Source of the DNA: Lachnospiraceae bacterium UBA938
Lineage (GTDB): Bacteria; Bacillota; Clostridia; Lachnospirales; Lachnospiraceae
Direction: 5' to 3'
Assembly (NCBI GenBank): GCA_002293475.1
Contig: DBDG01000048.1
Span: 1 to 8,362, forward strand
DNA length: 8,362 nucleotides
The notes under the pieces were generated by a model. It was not told where the DNA came from and made no database searches. It saw nothing but the letters and a program-made list of their open reading frames with translations. Positions 1-5,586 of this stretch are shown here, piece after piece; within the stretch, counting starts at the first letter, position 1, and the number at the start of each line of letters is the position of its first letter. The position numbers were made by a program, and so were the translations under genes.

Positions 1-34
1 TAATAATATAATAATAATAATATAATAATAATAA
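1..34. repeat. TAA-rich tandem repeat with a 14-nt period
   Basis: The first 34 bases contain only A and T. The spacing of the T residues (3,3,2,3,3,3,3,2,3,3,3) resolves into a 14-nt unit, TA followed by four TAA. Two full copies are seen (7-20 and 21-34), with part of another at 1-6. The array is cut by the window edge, so its full length is unknown. It abuts the terminator stem that follows. No function is evident; arrays like this vary in copy number by replication slippage. Confidence 0.75.
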
Positions 35-63
35 CAGGAAACTCTCCGCCGGTTTCCTGTTTT
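33..63 (+). terminator. Intrinsic terminator of an upstream gene outside the window
   Basis: AACAGGAAAC (33-42) pairs perfectly with GTTTCCTGTT (52-61) around a 9-nt loop, giving a 10-bp stem that runs into a short T tract (60-63). It lies 125 bases before spoVAF, so spoVAF is probably not co-transcribed with whatever is upstream. The stem is symmetric and could also work on the minus strand, where A-rich sequence follows. Confidence 0.7.
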
Positions 64-171
64 GCTATTCATAGGGTATCATATACTTTTACCTTAATAA
101 ATACATATCTCGCATAATAAACCCGTTACTGGACAAAATATTTGCGAAAGAATCATCCCAATAAGCCGTTG

Positions 172-178
172 AAAGGAG
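172..178 (+). promoter_or_regulatory. Ribosome binding site of spoVAF
   Basis: AAAGGAG lies 9 nt before the ATG at 188. This supports that start over the in-frame ATG at 197, which would be 18 nt from the same motif. Confidence 0.75.
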
Positions 179-187
179 TTATCTAAC

Positions 188-1642
188 ATGGATGGCATGA
201 ACACAGAAAATACCGCCAACACTGGCACGCCGATAAGGATGACCTCATCCCTGGAAGAAACTATGAACTATCTGAACAAAAGGATGAATGTCAAGGTGAA
301 TTTTGACGTTATATACCGCGTAATCCACATCGGTGGCCGGGAAGCCTGTTTATATTATCTGGACGGCTTCTGTAAAGACGAAATCATGAACAAACTCCTT
401 TCTGATTTCATGAAGATCCCTCCCAAAGAAATGCCCAAAACAGCCCATGAAATGTCCAAAAAAGAAATGTCCTATGTAGAAGTTGACCTTAAGGATCAGT
501 GGGAAACTATTGTCACCTTTATCTTATCAGGAGTCTTTGCTTTGTTTATCGACGGATATGATAAATGTCTGATGATTGATTCCCGGACATATCCGGCCAG
601 GTCAGTAAGTGAGCCGGAGAAAGATAAATCTTTGCGGGGTTCCCGCGATGGTTTTGTTGAGACGCTCGTGTTTAATACGGCACTAATCAGAAGAAGGATC
701 AGAAGCACCGATCTGACGATGGAAATCATGCAGGCTGGCAAAAGCTCCAAAACGGATATTGTGCTCTGCTATATGCAAGGCAGGGTGAATCAGGAATTCC
801 TTAATAAGATCAGGGAACGGATCAGTCAGATCAAAGTAGATGCGCTGACAATGAACCAGGAGAGCCTGGCAGAATGTCTCCATCGGAAAAGATGGTTCAA
901 CCCCTTCCCTAAGTTCCGTTTTACCGAAAGACCCGATACTGCCGCCGCCCAGGTCCTAGAAGGTGATATCGTCATCCTGGTGGATAATTCGCCGTCGGCC
1001 ATGATAACACCGATTTCCATATTTGATGTGCTTGAGGAAGCCGATGACTATTATTTTTCGCCAATAACCGGAACTTACCTGCGCTTTGCCAGATTTTTGA
1101 TTTCTCTGGCGACTTATCTGATTACCCCGCTTTATCTATTGCTGACCATGAATCCCCATTGGGTTCCGGAGTCGTTTCAGTTCATCATGATGAAAGAAAA
1201 CAGCAATCTGCCGCTGATATGGCAGTTCCTTGTTTTAGAGCTGGCTATTGATGGGCTTCGGCTCGCAGCGGTAAATACGCCGACTATGCTGAGTACGCCG
1301 CTGAGTATCATGGCGGCGCTGGTGTTGGGAGAGTTCTCCGTGAAAAGCGGGTGGTTCAATTCCGAAGTCATGCTTTATATGGCCTTTGTCGCCATGGCAA
1401 GCTATACACAGTCCAGCTATGAATTAAGTTACGCCTTAAAATTTATGAGAATCATTAACCTGATTCTGACGGCTGTGTTCGGCCTGTACGGCTTTATTGC
1501 CGGAATATTGGTGCTCATCTTTTCTATCGCATTTAACCAGACGATGAATGGGGTAAGCTACCTTTATCCGCTGATTCCCTTTGACGGTAAAAAGCTTAGT
1601 TATCGGCTGTTAAGGCGAAGACTCCCAGACTCACTAAAATAA
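188..1642 (+). CDS. spoVAF: Stage V sporulation protein AF (GerA/SpoVAF family membrane protein)
   Basis: A 484-aa membrane protein of the family that includes germinant receptor A subunits. SpoVAF is made in the forespore, sits in the spore inner membrane and acts in germination together with the SpoVA dipicolinate channel (family knowledge). Visible: a soluble N-terminal half (about 1-290) with RGSRDGFVETLVFNTALIRR (150-169); the family signature ERPDTAAAQVLEGDIVILVD (247-266) followed by NSPSAMI; then a membrane half with hydrophobic stretches near 300-322, 342-362, 370-385, 394-406 and 423-450, and a short basic tail. The length is normal for SpoVAF, and the signature fits SpoVAF better than GerAA, though a GerA-type receptor subunit is the main alternative. 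In Bacillus this gene closes the spoVA operon; here terminators flank it on both sides. No convincing forespore sigma-G promoter was found in the 126-base leader. Confidence 0.88.
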   Translation: MDGMNTENTANTGTPIRMTSSLEETMNYLNKRMNVKVNFDVIYRVIHIGGREACLYYLDGFCKDEIMNKLLSDFMKIPPKEMPKTAHEMSKKEMSYVEVDLKDQWETIVTFILSGVFALFIDGYDKCLMIDSRTYPARSVSEPEKDKSLRGSRDGFVETLVFNTALIRRRIRSTDLTMEIMQAGKSSKTDIVLCYMQGRVNQEFLNKIRERISQIKVDALTMNQESLAECLHRKRWFNPFPKFRFTERPDTAAAQVLEGDIVILVDNSPSAMITPISIFDVLEEADDYYFSPITGTYLRFARFLISLATYLITPLYLLLTMNPHWVPESFQFIMMKENSNLPLIWQFLVLELAIDGLRLAAVNTPTMLSTPLSIMAALVLGEFSVKSGWFNSEVMLYMAFVAMASYTQSSYELSYALKFMRIINLILTAVFGLYGFIAGILVLIFSIAFNQTMNGVSYLYPLIPFDGKKLSYRLLRRRLPDSLK

Positions 1643-1662
1643 CTTATATAAGGATTGTAACT

Positions 1663-1696
1663 ATTAACTGACCGTAAAATGACACAGTTAATTTTT
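1663..1696 (+). terminator. Weak intrinsic terminator after spoVAF
   Basis: ATTAACTG (1663-1670) pairs with CAGTTAAT (1685-1692) around a 14-nt loop and is followed by a run of five T (1692-1696). The stem has only 8 bp and is AT-rich, so termination may be incomplete. It sits just before the promoter assigned to the next gene, which fits a transcription-unit boundary. Confidence 0.45.
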
Positions 1697-1699
1697 GGG

Positions 1700-1728
1700 T
1701 TGAACTTTATAATCGGGAGTGATAGAAT
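1700..1728 (+). promoter_or_regulatory. Sigma-A-type promoter for the DegV gene
   Basis: TTGAAC (1700-1705) and TAGAAT (1723-1728) are separated by 17 nt. The -10 box is extended by TG at 1720-1721. The predicted start of transcription is near 1735, giving a leader of about 55 nt before degV. This is assigned by consensus match only. Confidence 0.6.
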
Positions 1729-1789
1729 ATTATTGTCGCGCGTAGGTATCATTGCTATCTTAATGCATGGTTATTAAACAAGGGTAAAG

Positions 1790-2704
1790 GTGAAAGGAAG
1801 GATGAAAACAAATACAAAGGATAAGGACAAGACAACAAAATCATTTAAGATTGTTACCAATACAACGGCCGATCTCCCGTTAGAATATATAGAAGAAAAT
1901 GACCTAGGTTTATTACATTTCAATAACGTTCTGGATGGCGTGGAATATGGTGAGCATAAGCAGCTGCCTTGGAAGGATTTCTATGCTATGATGCGCAGTG
2001 GCAAAATGCCCACTACCTCGCAGGTGAATCCTGAGCAGTTCAGGCGTAATTTTGGAGAATTTATTACTGAAAATAAAAACATACTTTATCTTTCTTTTTC
2101 TTCCGGGCTCAGTTCAAGCTGCCAGAATGCTTTTCTGGTAGCGGGCGAAATGATGGAAGAGCAAAAGGACATCCGCATCCGGGTGATTGACTCGCTATGT
2201 GCATCTTTGGGGGAAGGACTTTTGGTCCATAAGGCAGTACAACTGCAAAAGGCCGGGAAGACGCTGGATGAGACCGCCACATGGGTCACCGATCATTTGC
2301 TGAATCTGACCCATGTCTTTACCGTGGATGACTTGAATCATCTTTACCGGGGCGGACGGGTCAGCAAAGCGACGGCTATTATCGGGACGCTGGCCGGCAT
2401 CAAGCCGATTCTGCATGTGGACGACGAAGGTCATCTTGTTCCGCTCAGTAAAGTAAGGGGCCGGAAAAAATCATTGATTGCGCTGGTTGACTTAATGGAG
2501 CAGAAGATGGGCAGCTATCGCGACCAAAACGACATTGTATTTATCAGTCATGGTGATGCTCTGGAAGATGCCCAGTTTGTGGCAGATGAAATCAAAAAAC
2601 GATTTGGTATTGATCAATTCTTGATCAACCACATCGGTCCGACCATCGGTGCCCATGCCGGTCCGGGCACGATTGCTTTGTTTTTTATGGGTGATGTCCG
2701 CTAA
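1790..2704 (+). CDS. DegV family fatty-acid-binding protein
   Basis: A 304-aa cytosolic DegV-family (FakB-like) protein. Family members hold a fatty acid and present it to the kinase FakA, which makes acyl-phosphate for phospholipid synthesis. Visible: an N-terminal KIVTNTTADLP strand-loop (20-30), the ligand-site motif TTSQVNP (75-81), FSSGLSSS (103-110), RGGRVSKATAIIGTLAGIKP (187-206), and the C-terminal GPTIGAHAGPGTIALFF (283-299). The length is slightly above the usual 280 or so because of a Lys/Thr-rich N-terminal extension. The GTG start at 1790 has AAGGG 5 nt upstream. ATG at 1802 has AAGGTG 9 nt upstream and is an equally good start that removes four residues. No fakA kinase gene is nearby, as is common for DegV paralogues. 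The gene has its own promoter and ends before a tandem repeat and hairpin. Confidence 0.92.
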   Translation: MKGRMKTNTKDKDKTTKSFKIVTNTTADLPLEYIEENDLGLLHFNNVLDGVEYGEHKQLPWKDFYAMMRSGKMPTTSQVNPEQFRRNFGEFITENKNILYLSFSSGLSSSCQNAFLVAGEMMEEQKDIRIRVIDSLCASLGEGLLVHKAVQLQKAGKTLDETATWVTDHLLNLTHVFTVDDLNHLYRGGRVSKATAIIGTLAGIKPILHVDDEGHLVPLSKVRGRKKSLIALVDLMEQKMGSYRDQNDIVFISHGDALEDAQFVADEIKKRFGIDQFLINHIGPTIGAHAGPGTIALFFMGDVR

Positions 2705-2709
2705 GTGTC

Positions 2710-2789
2710 ATAAGATGTGAAACATAAGACCCGGAATATAAGACCCGGAATATAAGATCCGGAATATAAGATCCGGAATATAAGATCCG
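2710..2789. repeat. 14-nt tandem repeat array between convergent genes
   Basis: The unit ATAAGAYCCGGAAT is repeated without gaps at 2724, 2738, 2752 and 2766, with a partial copy at 2780-2789. A degenerate copy, ATAAGATGTGAAAC, at 2710-2723 keeps the same period. The first two exact copies carry CCC and the next two TCC, so copies have diverged pairwise. The last partial copy runs into the left arm of the terminator hairpin (from 2785), which suggests that the array arose by duplication from the stem base. Confidence 0.9.
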
Positions 2790-2821
2790 CCGTTGGAAGG
2801 TATGTCTTTCCGACGGCGGAT
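2785..2821. terminator. Strong hairpin, probable bidirectional terminator
   Basis: A 16-bp stem pairs 2785-2800 with 2806-2821 around the 5-nt loop TATGT. All pairs are Watson-Crick except two G-T wobbles. It lies between degV (+), which ends at 2704, and the chemoreceptor gene (-), which ends at 2861, so it can serve both. Neither side has a clean T run: the plus side reads GATTGTATAT and the minus side CTTATATT. Efficiency is therefore uncertain. Confidence 0.65.
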
Positions 2822-2860
2822 GATTGTATATATCCTGTTTAAACACCTTTGGCGATACGC

Positions 2861-4594
2861 TTAATGGATTTTAAAGCGGCTGACCAGTTCATTGAGATTG
2901 GTAGCAGAAGCATACAGTTCTTCGCTGACGGCCAGACTTTCCTCGGCAATGGCGGAAGAATCCTGCACTGCTTGGGAGATCTGTTCCACCACGCCATCGA
3001 TTTCCGCCATGGATATCGCCTGCTGTTCTGAAGTGACGGTGATTTCATCAACTGCAGTGACAATGGTTCCGACACTGTTAAGTACTTCGTTAAGAGACTT
3101 GGAAGTATCTGCCACTATTCGGTTGCCCTCTGATATTTCTCCCATTGATATCTGGATCAGGTTACGGGTATTATTGGCGGCTTCAGCGCTTTGTTTCGCC
3201 AGTTTGCCGATTTCATCGGCCACTACGGCAAAGCCTTTGCCTGCTTCTCCGGCACGGGCGGCTTCAATGGAGGCATTGAGTGACAGCAGATTCGTCTGGG
3301 AAGCGATGTCTTCAATACTGTCAATGATGTTTCCGATCTGGCCGGAGGTATGGCTGATCGTTTCCATAGCCGATATTATCTGTTCGATCTGGGCAATGCT
3401 GCCTTGCGCCTTGTTGCCGATTCCGGCGGCATCCCGGCTGACTTCCTGGGCGCGTTTGGCTCCTTCGGAGATGTTACTGGAGATCATATTGATCGTTGCC
3501 GTCAGTTCTTCTACGCTGCTGGCTTGAGTCGTCGTGCTTTCCGCCAGGCTCTGCGCCCCGTCTTCCAGATTCTTGGCGCCTGTCGTGACATGACTGCTGG
3601 ATACATTGACCTCACTGAACATTTCATTCAGCTGATCCAGCATACTATCAAGGGAAGTGCCGATGACATCATCTTGTGACAGGAGTTTCACCTTGGCAGT
3701 CAGGTCGCCTCCGGCAATTACCTGTAGGTCTTCCGATATTTCAATGATTCGGCTGACGAATCCGGCGCTGGCTCCGATGGTCTGACCTATCTCATCCTTT
3801 ACCGCCGCATATTTGCCGATAGCTTCCCTGTCTTCCGGCCTTAGGGTGATATCCCCCGTCGCACTGGCCTTTTGCATGAAGGTGGTGAGGATGACGAGAG
3901 GGTCGCTTATCTGCGTGGTCAGAATCCGCGTAAAGATACTGACTGCTTTGACCACTGCCGCGATGACAAAGGTTAAAATAACCAGCAGGCCAACAAACAA
4001 AACTGTTAAAGCAATGATGCTGTTCATAGCCGCCTGGTTGTTCTGGGCTACGCTTGCTTCAAAGCCTTGCATAATCGGCTGGATGACGACGCCCTGTTCG
4101 ACAAACCACTGGTAGGCGCTTTCAAAATCACCGGCCTCGATTAGTTTCCACAATTCCGTTTTCATATTGGCAAACGGCCCGATCCAAGCATCTTTTGCCG
4201 AATAATAATCAGCGGCTTTCCTCTGGTTGGTGATCGTGCCTTCATATTGCGCAAACAGTGCTTTCACCTGGACATCGCTTTCTTTTACCCCGGCAATCAG
4301 ATTTTGGACCTGTTCGGCATTATCTTGAGACAGGAAAAGATTGCGGATGTCATTGCGCTGCACGGCAAAATGTTCACGCAGTTCCCCCATATACTGTATG
4401 CCGCGGAGATTATTATTATACATCATAAAAGCAGAAACCTCCAGGCTGATCATTCCGATGAGCCCGACAATACCGACGACAATTGTCAGCTTTCTGATAT
4501 AGCCTAAGCTGTAGACAAATTTTTCTTTCAGGCTCATGTCTTTCATTTTAGACATGCTTTTAGCCTCCATTGTATTATTCGCTGTACTATCCAT
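2861..4594 (-). CDS. Methyl-accepting chemotaxis protein (transmembrane chemoreceptor)
   Basis: A 577-aa chemoreceptor that senses a signal outside the cell and controls the CheA kinase through CheW. Order of parts: short cytoplasmic N-terminus; TM1 about 35-58; a mostly helical extracellular domain of about 130 residues (60-190), four-helix-bundle-like in size; TM2 about 193-216; a HAMP-like linker region, with a second HAMP-like stretch near 285-330; then the long coiled-coil signalling domain. The conserved hairpin tip is unmistakable: DIASQTNLLSLNASIEAARA (429-448) followed by GEAGKGFAVVADEIGKLA (449-466). Q/E-rich heptads such as ASSVEELTATI resemble methylation sites. There is no C-terminal CheR-binding pentapeptide; the protein ends RFKIH. 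The ligand cannot be read from the sequence. The gene is monocistronic, with its own promoter and convergent with degV. Confidence 0.93.
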   Translation of the reverse strand: MDSTANNTMEAKSMSKMKDMSLKEKFVYSLGYIRKLTIVVGIVGLIGMISLEVSAFMMYNNNLRGIQYMGELREHFAVQRNDIRNLFLSQDNAEQVQNLIAGVKESDVQVKALFAQYEGTITNQRKAADYYSAKDAWIGPFANMKTELWKLIEAGDFESAYQWFVEQGVVIQPIMQGFEASVAQNNQAAMNSIIALTVLFVGLLVILTFVIAAVVKAVSIFTRILTTQISDPLVILTTFMQKASATGDITLRPEDREAIGKYAAVKDEIGQTIGASAGFVSRIIEISEDLQVIAGGDLTAKVKLLSQDDVIGTSLDSMLDQLNEMFSEVNVSSSHVTTGAKNLEDGAQSLAESTTTQASSVEELTATINMISSNISEGAKRAQEVSRDAAGIGNKAQGSIAQIEQIISAMETISHTSGQIGNIIDSIEDIASQTNLLSLNASIEAARAGEAGKGFAVVADEIGKLAKQSAEAANNTRNLIQISMGEISEGNRIVADTSKSLNEVLNSVGTIVTAVDEITVTSEQQAISMAEIDGVVEQISQAVQDSSAIAEESLAVSEELYASATNLNELVSRFKIH

Positions 4595-4600
4595 GTTTTA

Positions 4601-4610
4601 CCCTCCTCCT
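4601..4610 (-). promoter_or_regulatory. Strong ribosome binding site of the chemoreceptor gene
   Basis: On the minus strand this reads AGGAGGAGGG, ending 6 nt before the ATG at 4594. It fixes the start there rather than at the in-frame methionines at residues 9 or 14. Confidence 0.85.
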
Positions 4611-4654
4611 ATGACCGCTTGTTGAAGCATAAACCCAACTGTCATTATATGGCT

Positions 4655-4684
4655 ATTATAGCATAACAAAAATTAAGATTCCAA
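4655..4684 (-). promoter_or_regulatory. Sigma-A-type promoter of the chemoreceptor gene
   Basis: On the minus strand, TTGGAA (4684-4679) and a perfect TATAAT (4660-4655) are separated by 18 nt, with a TG one base before the -10 box (extended -10, TGCTATAAT). The leader to the ATG would be about 55 nt. No sigma-D (motility) pattern of the GCCGATAA kind was seen upstream, so the receptor appears to be under vegetative control. Confidence 0.7.
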
Positions 4685-4742
4685 GTAAAAATATAAAAAT
4701 CACTGATTATTTAAAAAAGATTTATGCTAATCATATAAAATT

Positions 4743-4783
4743 AAACAAAGCCGGAGGATAGCCATGATACTCCGGCTTTGTTT
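4743..4783 (-). terminator. Intrinsic terminator after the catalase remnant (possibly bidirectional)
   Basis: A perfect 14-bp stem pairs 4743-4756 (AAACAAAGCCGGAG) with 4770-4783 around a 13-nt loop. On the minus strand it ends in CTTTGTTTAATTTT, a good U-rich tail. It lies 28 bases beyond the catalase stop codon. This looks like the original terminator of the intact catalase transcription unit. Confidence 0.75.
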
Positions 4784-4810
4784 CCGTATAAAAGCTTTGG
4801 ATCTACAATA

Positions 4811-5326
4811 CTATTTTTTGCATCTGTCAAATTCGGGGTTGAAGGCATAGAAGTTTTTAGCATCCAGTTTATCTTGGACGATCCGCAACGCTTCACCAAA
4901 ACGCTGGAAGTGAACGACTTCTCTGGCTCGGAGGAAACGCAACGGTTCGGCGACGTCATTGTCTTTTATTAAGCGTAGGAGGTTGTCATACGTTGTGCGG
5001 GCTTTTTGTTCTGCAGCAAGATCCTCCATAAGATCAGTAATGGCATCACCCTTTGATTGGAATTCTGTAGAAGTGAAAGGGATCCCGCCGGCAGCCTGTG
5101 GCCAGACGGCGACCGTGTGGTCGGTGTAATAAGGAGCAAAGCCGGAAGCTTCGATCTCCTCCATAGACAGGTCTTTGGTCAATTGATAGACCATCGATGA
5201 GACCATTTCCAGATGTGCAAGTTCTTCGGTTCCTATATCGGTGTCGGAGTTGCGTATCAGGTTGCAGGTGGTGAGATCAAGACATAAGGTGAGTGTGGAA
5301 CGGTCATCGTCATATTGCCCGACCAA
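4811..5326 (-). pseudogene. Manganese catalase (CotJC-like), 5'-truncated
   Basis: The C-terminal three quarters of a dimanganese catalase of the spore-coat CotJC type, a ferritin-like four-helix protein that breaks down hydrogen peroxide. Clear homology starts at TDIGTEELAHLEM (29-41) and runs to the end, including DLAAEQKAR (102-110) and REVVHFQRFGEALRIV (135-150). Metal ligands seen are E35 and H38 (EExxH type), E106 and H139. The first-helix glutamate and about 45-50 N-terminal residues of the roughly 190-aa family are absent. Residues 1-28 match nothing expected and are read from foreign sequence reaching into the palindrome. An in-frame TGA sits directly before the TTG at 5326, so the frame cannot extend. 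GGAG (5336-5339) lies 7 nt before that TTG, so a truncated product could still be made, but it should not be an active catalase. The likely cause is insertion of the adjoining mobile element. Confidence 0.85.
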
Positions 5327-5404
5327 TCATCTGCTCCGGTTCCTGTCGTCCGAAAATAAGTGTATCTAAGTTTCTCAATCAATGTATCGGCGGCTCTCGC
5401 AACC

Positions 5405-5436
5405 GGATTCAAGCGACCTCCGTGTCGCGTGAATCC
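5405..5436. other. Internal hairpin 1 of the palindrome
   Basis: GGATTCA (5405-5411) and GCGAC (5413-5417) pair with GTCGC (5424-5428) and TGAATCC (5430-5436), giving 12 bp with one internal A-G mismatch. The loop is CTCCGT. The tip, GAC-CTCCGT-GTC, nearly repeats that of the next hairpin. Confidence 0.8.
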
Positions 5437-5438
5437 TT

Positions 5439-5460
5439 GGTCGGACTTCCGTGTCCGACC
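5439..5460. other. Internal hairpin 2 of the palindrome
   Basis: GGTCGGAC (5439-5446) pairs perfectly with GTCCGACC (5453-5460) around the loop TTCCGT. The tip matches hairpin 1 except for one loop base. The 10-mer TTGGTCGGAC at 5437-5446 also occurs in the right arm at 5529-5538. GCAA (5399-5402) and TTGC (5462-5465) could close both hairpins into a branched structure. Confidence 0.8.
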
Positions 5461-5586
5461 ATTGCTGGGTTTTTCAGTGAGAAACTAAGAAACACTAATT
5501 TTCTCCCGGAAGTCACCGGAGCAGATGATTGGTCGGACAATATGACGATTCGGTATTCAGGGCTGTAGTTTTAAGACACTGGATAG

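Larger units (their letters stand above)
5306..5549. repeat. 244-bp long imperfect palindrome (possible MITE or structured att region)
   Basis: Positions i and 10855-i pair throughout two 72-nt arms (5306-5377 and 5478-5549) with no gaps. I count 61 of 72 matches. The outermost 35 pairs (5306-5340 with 5515-5549) have a single mismatch (5318/5537), and homology stops sharply outside them. The inner 37 have ten mismatches, clustered near 5341-5351. The 100-nt centre holds two more hairpins. CGGT occurs at 5301-5304 and 5551-5554, one base outside each end, and might be a target duplication. The left arm overlaps the start of the catalase remnant's reading frame. No protein is encoded in it. 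Confidence 0.88.

Noticed and set aside
113..119. CATAATA as a sigma-G -10 box upstream of spoVAF
   Set aside because: It fits the CATnnTA pattern, but no GnATA-like -35 box lies 17-18 nt upstream (about 90-95), so a promoter call is not supported.
2710..2789. CRISPR-like array
   Set aside because: Units are 14 nt and directly contiguous with no spacers; this is a simple tandem repeat.
2892..3679. Plus-strand open frames of 211 and 109 codons opposite the chemoreceptor gene
   Set aside because: They lie wholly antisense to a well-supported chemoreceptor, are low-complexity Ser/Ala/Ile-rich and have no ribosome binding site or family features.
4741..4972. Short frames on both strands around the end of the catalase remnant
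   Set aside because: They are out-of-frame readings of the catalase coding sequence and the terminator hairpin.
5293..5568. 91-codon plus-strand frame across the palindrome
   Set aside because: Its sequence is dictated by the palindrome arms and hairpins, with no homology pattern or ribosome site.
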